DNA of 64,000 nt, from positions 5,170,001-5,234,000 of the forward strand of contig NZ_JASTLC010000001.1 of the NCBI RefSeq assembly GCF_030499575.1, in the 5' to 3' direction. Made by a program: the position numbers and the translations under genes. The notes under the pieces were generated by a model, which was not told the DNA's origin, made no database searches, and was given only the letters and a program-made list of their open reading frames with translations. Source of the DNA: Streptomyces sp. DG2A-72. Lineage in GTDB: Bacteria; Actinomycetota; Actinomycetes; Streptomycetales; Streptomycetaceae. This document shows, in pieces, positions 15,895 through 24,328 of the stretch (positions within the stretch are counted from its first letter, which is position 1; every line of letters starts with the position of its first letter).

Positions 15895-17342
15895 CCAGCA
15901 CCTTCGGCGCGCACCTCGCCGTCAGCGCGGCCGAGGCCGGCCACCGTACCGCCCTGGTCTTCGAGGACCGGAGCTGGACCTACGCCGAACTCGACCTCGC
16001 GGTACGGCGCACCGTCGCCCGGCTCGACAAGGTCGGGGTGGGCAAGGGCGATCGGGTGGTGATGCAGGGGGCGGCCCGGCCCGAGGCGCTGATCACGCTG
16101 TTCGCGGTGACGCGTATGGGGGCGGTGCTCGTACCGCTGCACCCGCAGGCGACCGAGGGCGAACTCGCCGTCGTGTACGAGGAGACCGGCCCGACGGCCC
16201 TGGTCGCCGACGAAACGTTTCCTGCCGTCTCCGGTCTCCGCCTGTCCTGGGAGGAACTGCATCCCGAGGACGAAGGACCCGAGGCTGTCGCGCACGCCAC
16301 CCCGGTCGGCTCCGACATCGCGATCATCGCGTTCACGTCGGGCACCTCCGGCCGTCCCAAGGGCGTCGCACTGACCCACGACAACCTGTACTGGAGCATG
16401 GTGGGCGGGCTGGCGCGGCTGCCCTTCGGCGCGGACGACACCGCGCTCGTCTCCACCCCGCTGGCGCATGTCGCCGTACTGGGCGGGCTTCCGCAGTACA
16501 CGTGGGCGAGGCGCGGGACGGTGGTCCTGGCCCCGCGCTTCGATCCGGACCTGTTCGTCGACCTGGTCCGCGACCACAAGGTCACCTGCGCCTTCGCCGT
16601 ACCGGCCATGTCCGCCCTGCTGGCCCGCCACCCCAGGTTCGGCAGCCAGGACCTGGACACCCTGCGGTGGATCCTGTCCGGTGGCTCACCCGCCCAGACC
16701 GCCACCCGCGAGCAGTTCCGGGCCCGCGGGGTCGGCGTGGTCAACTCCTACGGCCTGACCGAGACCGCGGCCGGGGTGACGTACTCCGCGCCCGACGAGC
16801 CGGCCGACTCCACCGGAGCACCCGTCCCGCAGGTCGAGTTGAGGGTCGTGGACACGGCCGGGTCGCCCGTTCCGCCGGACACGCCCGGCGAGATCTGGGT
16901 GCGCGGGCCGTCGGTGGCCGCCGACTACTGGACCGCTGCCGGGCCGATGGCCGTGACCGACCGCGAGGGCTGGTTCCACACCGGGGACCGGGGGCTGTTC
17001 GACGCGGAGGGCAGGCTCTCGGTGGTCGGGCGGCTCAAGGACACCATCATCACCGGCGGGGAGAACGTCGATCCCGCCGAGGTCGAGAACGCGCTCGCCG
17101 ACTTCCCCGGTGTCGTCGAAGTCGCGGTCTCCGGGGCGCCGGACCCCGTCTGGGGCGAGCTGGTGACCGCCTTCCTGGTCACCGACTCCGGCAACCCCAC
17201 CTTGGACGACATCCGCGCCCACCTCGACGGCAGGCTCGCCCGGCACAAGTGGCCCCGCCGGCTGTGCGTCGTACCCGCCCTGCCCCGCGGGGCCACCGGA
17301 AAGCTGCAGCGCGCGCGGCTGACGACGCTGCTGGACAACTGA
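15891..17342 (+). CDS. AMP-dependent acyl/aryl-CoA ligase
   Basis: 483 residues. The ANL-superfamily signature is intact: P-loop AFTSGTSGRPKGVALTH (about 143-158), VNSYGLTETAAGV, GWFHTGDRG, the hinge VVGRLKDTIITGGENVDPAEVE, and the catalytic lysine in PRGATGKLQRARL near the C-terminus. It should activate a carboxylic acid to its CoA thioester through an acyl-AMP. The length is slightly short compared with typical 500-550-residue acyl-CoA synthetases. Coupled to the P450 reductase, it probably feeds the acyl-CoA and hydroxyacyl-CoA dehydrogenases encoded downstream. Confidence 0.92.
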   Translation: MTSTFGAHLAVSAAEAGHRTALVFEDRSWTYAELDLAVRRTVARLDKVGVGKGDRVVMQGAARPEALITLFAVTRMGAVLVPLHPQATEGELAVVYEETGPTALVADETFPAVSGLRLSWEELHPEDEGPEAVAHATPVGSDIAIIAFTSGTSGRPKGVALTHDNLYWSMVGGLARLPFGADDTALVSTPLAHVAVLGGLPQYTWARRGTVVLAPRFDPDLFVDLVRDHKVTCAFAVPAMSALLARHPRFGSQDLDTLRWILSGGSPAQTATREQFRARGVGVVNSYGLTETAAGVTYSAPDEPADSTGAPVPQVELRVVDTAGSPVPPDTPGEIWVRGPSVAADYWTAAGPMAVTDREGWFHTGDRGLFDAEGRLSVVGRLKDTIITGGENVDPAEVENALADFPGVVEVAVSGAPDPVWGELVTAFLVTDSGNPTLDDIRAHLDGRLARHKWPRRLCVVPALPRGATGKLQRARLTTLLDN

Positions 17343-17400
17343 CCCACCCTCCACAACTCCCAGAGACCGCGCCACCGTTGGCGCCGTCTCCCCCAGCCGT

Positions 17401-17430
17401 ACCCGAAGCCGAACCCGAAGCCGAACCCGA
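17401..17430 (+). repeat. Short tandem repeat ahead of the MDR gene
   Basis: The 12-mer acccgaagccga is repeated twice (17401-17412 and 17413-17424), followed by a partial third unit. It ends at the ggag ribosome site of the next gene. No function evident. Confidence 0.6.
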
Positions 17431-17439
17431 GGAGACGCC

Positions 17440-18558
17440 ATGAGTGCGACCATGCGAGCCGCGCGGATGCACGCCGTCGGCGAGCCGATGAGGATCGAGG
17501 AACTGCCCGTTCCCGAGCCCGGCCCCGGTGACGTCCGCGTGGCCGTCCACGCCGTCAACATCGTTCCGAACCTCGCCAACATCCTGAACATGTGGACGAC
17601 CTGGTTCCCGCACAGCCCCCTGCCGACCCTGCCGGCCATCTTCGGTCTCGACCCCGCGGGTGTGGTGGAGTCCGTCGGCCCGGGTGTCCAGGCGTTCAAG
17701 CCGGGCGACCGGGTGTACGTCAACCCGGGCCGTTCCTGCGGGTCGTGCCGCTCCTGCCGCAACGACGACTCGATCAACTGCGCCAGCTACGCCTTCGCCG
17801 GATATTTCGGCTTTTCACCGACCGCCCTGGACCTGCTGGACCGCTACCAGGGCGGCCTCGCCGAGTACATGGTGGCGCCCGCGTACTCCCTGGTGAAGCT
17901 GCCGGACGCGCTGTCGTTCAACGCGGCGGCCCGCTTCGGCTACCTCGGCACCATGTACTCCGCCCTCCGCAAGGCCGGGGCCGGACCGGGCAAGACGATC
18001 CTGATCAACGGCATCAGCGGCACCCTCGGCATCGGCGCCGCACTCCTCGCCCCCGCCATGGGCCTCACCCACGTCTACGGCACCGGTCGCGACAAGGGCC
18101 TGCTCGACCAGGTCGGCAAGCTCGCCGACGGACGCCTGCGGCTGCACGCCCTGGACGACGGCCCGCTCGACGCCTGGGTCCGCGAGGAGACCGACGGCTA
18201 CGGCGCCGACATCTACATCGACGCGCTCGGCCCGGGCGCCCCGCACGAGACGTTCCTGGCCGGCATGCGGGCGATGGCACGCGGCGGCATCGCGGTGAAC
18301 ATCGGCGCCGTCGCCGGCGATCTGCCCATCGACATCCACCGGATGATGGACCAGCAGCTGCGGCTGATCGGCTCGGCCTGGTTCACCTCCGGCGAGGGCC
18401 AGGCCATGGCCGACATGGTGGAGGCCGGTCTGCTGGACCTCGGGCCGCTGGAGCACCAGGTCTTCCCGCTGGACCAGGTCAACGACGCCATCGGCGGTAT
18501 CGCCCGGCGCAACGGCGGTTTCAGCAACTTCATCATCAGCCCGACCGCCACCTCGTGA
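17440..18558 (+). CDS. MDR-superfamily oxidoreductase without a catalytic zinc site
   Basis: 372 residues from ATG 17440 with a ggag site. The medium-chain dehydrogenase fold and a cofactor-binding segment ILINGISGTLGIGAALLAPAMG are clear. The four-cysteine structural zinc lobe is present (CGSCRSC...INC). However, the catalytic zinc ligands are missing: the usual N-terminal Cys is absent, and the GHE motif reads GLDPAGVV. It is therefore unlikely to be a classic zinc alcohol dehydrogenase and may instead reduce or oxidise a C=C or carbonyl group of a pathway CoA ester. It lies inside the catabolic operon. A short tandem duplication at its end includes the stop codon. Confidence 0.85.
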   Translation: MSATMRAARMHAVGEPMRIEELPVPEPGPGDVRVAVHAVNIVPNLANILNMWTTWFPHSPLPTLPAIFGLDPAGVVESVGPGVQAFKPGDRVYVNPGRSCGSCRSCRNDDSINCASYAFAGYFGFSPTALDLLDRYQGGLAEYMVAPAYSLVKLPDALSFNAAARFGYLGTMYSALRKAGAGPGKTILINGISGTLGIGAALLAPAMGLTHVYGTGRDKGLLDQVGKLADGRLRLHALDDGPLDAWVREETDGYGADIYIDALGPGAPHETFLAGMRAMARGGIAVNIGAVAGDLPIDIHRMMDQQLRLIGSAWFTSGEGQAMADMVEAGLLDLGPLEHQVFPLDQVNDAIGGIARRNGGFSNFIISPTATS

Positions 18559-18590
18559 CCGTCATCAGCCGGACCGCCGCCGCCTCGTGA
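18533..18590 (+). repeat. Tandem duplication of the MDR gene end
   Basis: The final 26 bases of the MDR gene (18533-18558, ending cctcgtga) recur with small changes at 18562-18590, again ending in cctcgtga. This suggests a recent slippage event that left the first stop in use. Confidence 0.6.
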
Positions 18591-18692
18591 ACGCCCCGGC
18601 GGCCTCCCACCAGCCGGGGGCCGCCGGTACTCCCCTGACCGGCGGCCTCCTCACCTCGTAGCTCGTAGCCTTCCGAACCCTGGAGACACCAG

Positions 18693-19883
18693 ATGCACGC
18701 CCAGCACGCCCCACGCCCGGCCGACCCTCTCGACCTCGTCGAACTCGACAGCCTGCTGACGCCGGACGAGCGCGCCGTCCGCGATGCCGTCCGTACGTTC
18801 TGCGACCGGCGCGTGGAGCCCCACATCGCCGAGTGGTTCGAGCAGGGCGCGATCGACGACATCCGTGGCCTGACCAAGGAACTCGGCGAACTCGGCCTGC
18901 TCGGCATGCACCTGGAGGGCTACGGCTGCGCGGGCATGAGCGCCGTCGACTACGGTCTCGCCTGCCTGGAACTGGAGGCGACCGACTCCGGACTGCGCTC
19001 CCTGGTATCGGTCCAGGGCTCGCTGGCCATGTACGCGATCCACGCCTTCGGCTCGGAGGAGCAGAAGGAGGAGTGGCTGCCCCGCCTCGCGGCAGGGACC
19101 GCCATCGGCTGCTTCGGTCTCACCGAGCCCGACTCCGGCTCCGACCCGGGCAGCATGCGCACCGCGGCCCGCCGCGACGGCGACGACTGGGTCCTCGACG
19201 GGCGCAAGATGTGGATCACCAACGGCTCGGTGGCCGATGTGGCCGTCGTCTGGGCCCGTACGGACGACGGCGTGCGCGGCTTCGTCGTCCCGACCGACAC
19301 CCCGGGCTTCTCGGCGCCCGCGATCAAGCACAAGATGTCCCTGAGGGCCTCGGTGACCAGCGAACTCGTGCTGGACTCGGTACGACTGCCCGGATCCGCC
19401 GTGCTGCCGGAGGTAAGGGGTCTTCGCGGGCCGCTGTCCTGCCTCAACGAGGCGCGGTACGGCATCGCGTGGGGAGCGATGGGAGCCGCGCGGTCGGCAT
19501 TCCGGACCGCCCTGGCCTACGCCGGCGACCGGGTCCAGTTCGACCGCCCGATCAGCTCCTTCCAGCTGACCCAGGCCAAACTCACCGACATGTCCGTGGA
19601 GTTGGCCAAGGGCACGCTGCTCGCCTTCCACCTCGGCCGCATCAAGGACGACCGCGGACTGCGCCCCGAGCAGGTCAGCTACGGCAAGCTCAACAACACC
19701 CGTTCCGCATTGGAGATCTGCCGCACCGCCCGGACGATCCTCGGCGCCAACGGCATCTCGCTGGAGTACCCGGTGATCCGGCACGCCAACAACCTGGAGT
19801 CGATCCTCACCTACGAGGGCACCGTGGAGATGCACACCCTGATGATCGGGCAGGCGCTGACGGGCCAGGCGGCGTTCCGGTGA
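18693..19883 (+). CDS. Acyl-CoA dehydrogenase, glutaryl-CoA dehydrogenase-like
   Basis: 396 residues with the full ACAD fold. FAD/substrate motifs are GCFGLTEPDSGSDPGSM, WITNGSVADVAVVWA and YGKLNNTRSALEICRTARTILGANGI. The catalytic glutamate lies in LTYEGTVEMHTLMIGQALTG. This end and the LNEARYGIAWGAMGAA segment (RYGIAWG) are hallmarks of the glutaryl-CoA dehydrogenase clade. It should introduce a 2,3-double bond into an acyl-CoA, with or without decarboxylation. Coupled (GTGA) to the 3-hydroxyacyl-CoA dehydrogenase that follows, it fits beta-oxidation of a CoA-activated ring-cleavage product. Confidence 0.92.
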   Translation: MHAQHAPRPADPLDLVELDSLLTPDERAVRDAVRTFCDRRVEPHIAEWFEQGAIDDIRGLTKELGELGLLGMHLEGYGCAGMSAVDYGLACLELEATDSGLRSLVSVQGSLAMYAIHAFGSEEQKEEWLPRLAAGTAIGCFGLTEPDSGSDPGSMRTAARRDGDDWVLDGRKMWITNGSVADVAVVWARTDDGVRGFVVPTDTPGFSAPAIKHKMSLRASVTSELVLDSVRLPGSAVLPEVRGLRGPLSCLNEARYGIAWGAMGAARSAFRTALAYAGDRVQFDRPISSFQLTQAKLTDMSVELAKGTLLAFHLGRIKDDRGLRPEQVSYGKLNNTRSALEICRTARTILGANGISLEYPVIRHANNLESILTYEGTVEMHTLMIGQALTGQAAFR

Positions 19884-20767
19884 GCGAGGCGCCAGGGCAC
19901 GGCATCCGCCGGGTCGGGGTCGTCGGCTGCGGTCTGATGGGCGCGGGCATCGCCGAGGTCTGCGCCCGGGCCGGGCTGGACGTGGTGGTGCACGAGGTGC
20001 ACGCGGGCGCGGCCGGGGCCGGCCGGTCCCGGATCGCCGCTTCGCTGGAGCGCGGCGTACGGCGCGGCAAGCTCTCCGGAACGGAACGCGACGCCGCCCT
20101 CGACCGGATACGGGTCACCACGCACCTTGCGGAACTGGCCGACCGGGACCTGGTGGTGGAGGCGGCGACGGAGGACGAGAAGGTCAAGGCCGAGCTGTTC
20201 GCCGAGCTGGACCGGATCGTCACCCGCGAGGACGCGCTGCTCGCCTCGAACACCTCCTCCCTCCCCATCATGAAACTGGGCATGGCCACCGCACGCCCGC
20301 ACCAGGTGATCGGGGTCCACTTCTTCAACCCGGTACCGGTGCTGGAACTCGTGGAGATCGTCCCTTCACTGCTGACGTCGCCTCAGACGCAGTCCCGCGC
20401 CGAGGACTTCGTCACGCAGGTGCTGGGCAAGAAGGTCATCCGCGCCCAGGACCGGGCCGGGTTCGTGGTGAACGCTCTGCTGGTGCCCTATCTGCTCTCC
20501 GCGATCCGGATGCTGGAGTCCGGTCACGCCTCCGCGGAGGACATCGACACCGGCATGGTCCTCGGCTGCGCCCACCCCATGGGCCCGCTGAGCCTGACCG
20601 ACCTGATCGGCCTGGACACCCTCACCGCCATCGCCGAGGCGATGTACGCGGACTTCAAGGACCCGCAGCACGCCCCGCCACCCCTGCTGCTGCGCATGGT
20701 GGAGGCCGGTCTGCTCGGCCGGAAATCCGGGCGCGGCTTCCACGACTACTCCGAGAAGGGCAACTGA
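19880..20767 (+). CDS. 3-hydroxyacyl-CoA dehydrogenase (3-hydroxybutyryl-CoA type)
   Basis: 295 residues from GTG 19880. The NAD-binding fold [21 protein letters not shown] is followed by [11 protein letters not shown], the catalytic histidine segment [17 protein letters not shown], and the C-terminal domain with [25 protein letters not shown] and [13 protein letters not shown]. Length and motifs match monofunctional PaaH/Hbd enzymes. It converts a 3-hydroxyacyl-CoA to a 3-oxoacyl-CoA with NAD+. It overlaps the acyl-CoA dehydrogenase by 4 bp and sits 4 bp before the MscR-like gene. Confidence 0.93.
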   Translation: MSEAPGHGIRRVGVVGCGLMGAGIAEVCARAGLDVVVHEVHAGAAGAGRSRIAASLERGVRRGKLSGTERDAALDRIRVTTHLAELADRDLVVEAATEDEKVKAELFAELDRIVTREDALLASNTSSLPIMKLGMATARPHQVIGVHFFNPVPVLELVEIVPSLLTSPQTQSRAEDFVTQVLGKKVIRAQDRAGFVVNALLVPYLLSAIRMLESGHASAEDIDTGMVLGCAHPMGPLSLTDLIGLDTLTAIAEAMYADFKDPQHAPPPLLLRMVEAGLLGRKSGRGFHDYSEKGN

Positions 20768-20771
20768 CCCC

Positions 20772-21860
20772 ATGGCACAGGAAGTACGCGGTGTGATCGC
20801 ACCGGGCAAGGGCGAGCCGGTGCGGGTGGAGACCATCGTCGTGCCCGACCCGGGGCCGGGGGAGGCGGTCGTGCGCGTCCAGGCCTGCGGGGTGTGTCAT
20901 ACCGACCTCCACTACACGCAGGGCGGGATCAGCGACGACTTCCCCTTCCTGCTCGGACATGAGGCCGCCGGAGTGGTGGAGTCGGTCGGCGAGGACGTCA
21001 CCGACGTCGCGCCCGGAGACTTCGTGATCCTCAACTGGCGTGCGGTCTGCGGCAGTTGCCGGGCGTGTCTGCGCGGCCGGCCGTGGTACTGCTTCAACAC
21101 CCACAACGCCGGGCAGAAAATGACGCTCGCCGCCACCGGCCAGGAGCTGTCGCCGGCGCTGGGGATCGGGGCGTTCGCGGAGAAGACGCTGGTCGCGGCG
21201 GGGCAGTGCACGAAGGTCGACCCTTCGGTCTCACCGCAGGTGGCCGGGCTGCTGGGGTGTGGCGTGATGGCCGGGATCGGTGCGGCGATCAACACCGGGG
21301 GTGTCGGCCGCGGGGACAGCGTGGCCGTGATCGGCTGCGGCGGGGTGGGGGACGCGGCGATCGCCGGGGCGAACCTGGCGGGCGCAGCCAGGATCATCGC
21401 GGTGGACATCGACGACCGGAAGCTGGCCACCGCGCGTGAGATGGGTGCCACGCACACCGTCAACTCGCGCGAGGGCGATCCGGTGGAGGCGATCCGTGAA
21501 CTGACCGGCGGCTTCGGCGCGGACGTGGTGATCGAGGCGGTGGGCCGGCCGGAGACGTACCAGCAGGCCTTCTACGCCCGCGATCTGGCCGGCACGGTCG
21601 TGCTGGTGGGTGTGCCGACGCCGGAGATGAAGCTGGAGCTGCCGCTGCTGGACGTGTTCGGCCGGGGCGGGGCGCTGAAGTCGTCCTGGTACGGCGACTG
21701 CCTGCCGAGCCGCGACTTCCCGATGCTGATCGACCTGCACCTGCAAGGCCGCCTGCCGTTGGACAAGTTTGTCACCGAGACCGTCCAACTCGACGGCGTG
21801 GAGAAGGCGTTCGAGCGAATGCACCACGGTGACGTGCTGCGTTCGGTGGTGGTGCTGTGA
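20772..21860 (+). CDS. mscR: S-(hydroxymethyl)mycothiol dehydrogenase (mycothiol-dependent formaldehyde dehydrogenase)
   Basis: 362 residues. Catalytic zinc ligands are present ([23 protein letters not shown]), along with the structural zinc cysteines CGSCRAC...WYCF. The internal sequence [13 protein letters not shown] and [18 protein letters not shown] closely follows actinobacterial MscR. The enzyme oxidises the mycothiol adduct of formaldehyde (and can reduce S-nitrosomycothiol) in the cytoplasm. In mycobacteria the gene is also followed by a metallo-hydrolase, as here, which supports the assignment. Its place at the end of a P450 operon suggests it may detoxify formaldehyde made by O-demethylation. 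Confidence 0.88.
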   Translation: MAQEVRGVIAPGKGEPVRVETIVVPDPGPGEAVVRVQACGVCHTDLHYTQGGISDDFPFLLGHEAAGVVESVGEDVTDVAPGDFVILNWRAVCGSCRACLRGRPWYCFNTHNAGQKMTLAATGQELSPALGIGAFAEKTLVAAGQCTKVDPSVSPQVAGLLGCGVMAGIGAAINTGGVGRGDSVAVIGCGGVGDAAIAGANLAGAARIIAVDIDDRKLATAREMGATHTVNSREGDPVEAIRELTGGFGADVVIEAVGRPETYQQAFYARDLAGTVVLVGVPTPEMKLELPLLDVFGRGGALKSSWYGDCLPSRDFPMLIDLHLQGRLPLDKFVTETVQLDGVEKAFERMHHGDVLRSVVVL

Positions 21861-22530
21861 TGACGGCCCGCATCGAACGCCTCGTCACCTCCGGCGCCTT
21901 CAGCCTGGACGGCGGCACCTGGGAAGTGGACAACAACGTGTGGATCGTCGGCGACGACCACGAGGTGATCGTCATAGACGCCGCCCTCCCCCAAGGACTC
22001 CGACAAGCTCCGTCCTCGGGGGGACCCCCATCGCCGACGCCATCGCCGAGGCCGTCGGCGACCGACGGCTGACGGCCGTCGTGTGCACCCACGCCCACAA
22101 CGACCACATCGACGCCGCACCCGCCCTCGCCGACCGCACCGGCGCACCGGTCTTCCTGCACCTGGACGACCGGCTGCTGTGGAAACACACCCATCCCGAC
22201 CGTGACCCCGACGGCTACCTCTCGGACGGCCGCCGCCTCACCGTCGCTGCGACGGAACTCAGGGTCATACACACACCCGGTCACACGCCGGGCGGTATCT
22301 GCCTGTACTCGGAGGAACTGACCACGGTCTTCACCGGAGACACCCTCTTCCAGGGCGGCCCCGGGGCCACAGGACGTTCGTACTCGCACTTCCCGACGAT
22401 CATCCGGTCGATCCGCGACCTCCTGCTGACCTTGCCGCCAGACACCAGCGTGCGGACCGGCCACGGAGACAGCACCACCGTCGGGGCCGAAGCTCCGCAC
22501 CTCGGCTCATGGATCCAGCGCGGCCACTGA
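21860..22530 (+). pseudogene. MBL-fold hydrolase interrupted by a frameshifting palindrome
   Basis: The gene starts in one frame (ATG 21860, or GTG 21857: [20 protein letters not shown]), whose reading ends at 22072. The rest of the domain continues in another frame to 22530: the metal motif THAHNDHID, the HTPGHTPGG histidine segment, FTGDTLFQGG and TGHGDST. The switch falls at a hairpin-like insertion at 21988-22022, exactly between the conserved segments ending VIVIDAA and beginning ADAIAEAVGDRR. It overlaps the mscR stop and is the usual MscR partner. As written, neither part makes a complete enzyme, unless the second half is translated separately or the sequence contains an error. Confidence 0.8.
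21988..22022. repeat. Inserted palindromic element inside the MBL gene
   Basis: The arms cccccaaggac (21988-21998) and gtcctcggggg (22012-22022) pair with one mismatch around a 13-nt loop. It resembles the small C-run/G-run palindromes scattered in Streptomyces genomes and coincides with the frame break. Confidence 0.65.
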
Positions 22531-22578
22531 CCGGACGCAAGGTGCCAGGAACGAGCGGCGCGGTGTGAGACACCGCCG

Positions 22579-22604
22579 GTCGGGGCGGATCCCTCCGCCC
22601 CGAC
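22579..22604. terminator. Hairpin terminator between convergent genes
   Basis: A perfect 11-bp stem (gtcggggcgga at 22579-22589, complement at 22594-22604) with a 4-nt loop, immediately after the DUF6458 stop on the minus strand. It can also end the rightward catabolic operon. Confidence 0.8.
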
Positions 22605-22841
22605 TCAGATACCGCCATACCTGTCGCGGTGCCGCCCCTCCTCGTCGATGACCGGGGTGGACGGCGGCACCATGACCCGCCGGCGCCGCGCGATGCTGCT
22701 GAACGTCGTCACTCCGATCAGCCCGACGATCATCAGGATGACGCCGACCAGGTCGAGGTTGACCCCCTCCATGTGCCAGTCGGTCGCGAAGGTGAGGATG
22801 GCTCCCGCGGCGATGAGGATGATGCATCCGCCGAGGCCCAT
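22605..22841 (-). CDS. DUF6458-type small membrane protein
   Basis: 78 residues from ATG 22839-22841 (MGLGGCIILIAAGAILTFAT). Two hydrophobic helices (about 4-20 and 30-48) flank a short loop with DWHMEGVNLDLVG. A basic stop-transfer segment RRRRVMVPPS and a tail rich in charged residues follow. This is a very common small actinobacterial membrane protein of unknown role. The long upstream extension in the same frame is antisense to the M18 gene region and is not convincing. Confidence 0.8.
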   Translation of the reverse strand: MGLGGCIILIAAGAILTFATDWHMEGVNLDLVGVILMIVGLIGVTTFSSIARRRRVMVPPSTPVIDEEGRHRDRYGGI

Positions 22842-22938
22842 GAGCTGTCGCCTCCCTGTCCGGTCCGGTCGTTCCGGTCTTCCGGTCGGGGGCGGGTACC
22901 CGGCGGTGCGTCCGTTACCCCTCGAAGAAGGCCACCGA

Positions 22939-24231
22939 CTACCCCTTGAGGAACGCCACCATCGCGTTCGCCAGCAGATGCGGATCGTCCACCCCGCACA
23001 ACTCCCGCGCACTGTGCATGGACAGGATCGCCACGCCGATGTCGAGGGTCTTGATGCCGTGCCGGGCCGCGGTGATGGGCCCGATGGTCGTGCCGCACGG
23101 CATCGAGTTGTTCGATACGAAGGACTGGAAGGGGACGTCCGCCTTCTCGCAGGCCGCCGCCCACACCGCACGCCCCGAACCGTCCGTCGCGTAGCGGTTG
23201 TTGACGTTCACCTTCAGGATCGGCCCGCCGTTGACGCGCGGGTGGTGCGTCGGGTCGTGCCGCTCCGCGTAGTTGGGGTGGACGGCGTGACCGGTGTCGG
23301 AGGAGAGACAGACGGTGCCGGCGAAGGCGCGCGCCTTGTCCTCGTACGATCCTCCGCGCGCGAACACCGAACGCTCCAGCACGCTGCCGAGCAGCGGCCC
23401 GTCCGCACCCGTGTCGCTCTGCGAGCCGTTCTCCTCGTGGTCGAAGGCGGCCAGCACCGGGATGTACGGCAGCTCACGGCCCGAAACCGCCGCCAGCGCC
23501 GCCGTGGCCGCGTGCACGGAGAGCAGGTTGTCCATGCGGGGGCCCGCGACCAGCTCCCTGTCGCGGCCCAGGTACGCGGGCGGTTCCACGGAGTGGACCA
23601 TCAGGTCCCAGCCGGTGACCTCGCCCGCGGCCAGATTGTTCTCCGACTCCAGGAACGCGATCAGGTCGCCGTCCCGCACGGTGTCGCCCAGGCCCCAGAC
23701 GGGCTGGAGATGGCGCTGCTTGTCGAGCTTGAGGCCCTCGGAGGAGACCGAGCGGTCGAGGTGGATCGCCAGCTGGGGGACGCGCATGAGCGGGCGGTCG
23801 ACGTTCACCAGGCGCGTCGAGCCGTCCCTGAGCGTCAGCCGGCCCGCCAGCCCCAGGTCGCGGTCCAGCCAGGAGTTCATGAGCGGGCCGCCGTAGATCT
23901 CGACCGCCACCTGCCGCCAGCCGTGCGCCCCGGCGTCCGGCAGCGGCTTGACCCGCAGGTTCGGCGAGTCGGTGTGCGCGCCGACGATCCGGTACGGCGT
24001 GTGCGGCGCGGCGCCCTCCGGGACGTACCAGGCGATGATCGCGCCGCCCCGCAGCACGTACTTGCCGCCGTTCGACCCGTCCCAGGCGTCCGTCTCCGCG
24101 ACCTGCTTGAAGCCGGCCTTCTCCAGCCGCTCGGCGGTGTTCGCCACGGCGTGGTACGGCGTCGGGCTCGCCGCCAGGAAGGTCATGAGGTCGTCGGTGT
24201 GGCCGCGGTCGAAGCGGTGGGGTTCGCTCAT
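22939..24231 (-). CDS. apeB: M18-family aminopeptidase
   Basis: 430 residues from ATG 24229-24231 (MSEPHRFDRGHTDDLM). Binuclear zinc ligands of the family can be placed: His in IVGAHTDSPNLRVKP, Asp in AGPRMDNLLSV, the Glu pair in AFDHEENGSQSDTGA, and the final His in AILSMHSARELCG. The length matches bacterial M18 (aspartyl-type) aminopeptidases (about 430). It should remove N-terminal acidic or neutral residues in the cytoplasm. It is probably transcribed alone, since a terminator for the upstream acyl-CoA dehydrogenase gene sits at 24277-24306. Confidence 0.92.
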   Translation of the reverse strand: MSEPHRFDRGHTDDLMTFLAASPTPYHAVANTAERLEKAGFKQVAETDAWDGSNGGKYVLRGGAIIAWYVPEGAAPHTPYRIVGAHTDSPNLRVKPLPDAGAHGWRQVAVEIYGGPLMNSWLDRDLGLAGRLTLRDGSTRLVNVDRPLMRVPQLAIHLDRSVSSEGLKLDKQRHLQPVWGLGDTVRDGDLIAFLESENNLAAGEVTGWDLMVHSVEPPAYLGRDRELVAGPRMDNLLSVHAATAALAAVSGRELPYIPVLAAFDHEENGSQSDTGADGPLLGSVLERSVFARGGSYEDKARAFAGTVCLSSDTGHAVHPNYAERHDPTHHPRVNGGPILKVNVNNRYATDGSGRAVWAAACEKADVPFQSFVSNNSMPCGTTIGPITAARHGIKTLDIGVAILSMHSARELCGVDDPHLLANAMVAFLKG

Positions 24232-24242
24232 GGGGTTCACCT

Positions 24243-24284
24243 TAACGACGTACGAGGGTTCCTTGACGACGTACGAGGGCCCGT
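24243..24284. repeat. 21-bp tandem duplication upstream of apeB
   Basis: The segment carrying acgacgtacgaggg occurs at 24245-24258 and again at 24266-24279, a period of 21 bp. The second copy runs into the terminator hairpin, so the duplication sits in the apeB promoter region. Confidence 0.65.
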
Positions 24285-24306
24285 CCCCCGGCAGGGGAAC
24301 GGGCCC
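24277..24306 (-). terminator. Terminator of the large acyl-CoA dehydrogenase gene
   Basis: Left arm gggcccgtcccc (24277-24288) and right arm ggggaacgggccc (24294-24306) form a 12-bp stem with a one-base bulge, 23 bp beyond the minus-strand stop at 24329. Confidence 0.78.
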
Positions 24307-24328
24307 TCGCACAAGCGGGTCAGAGCCT

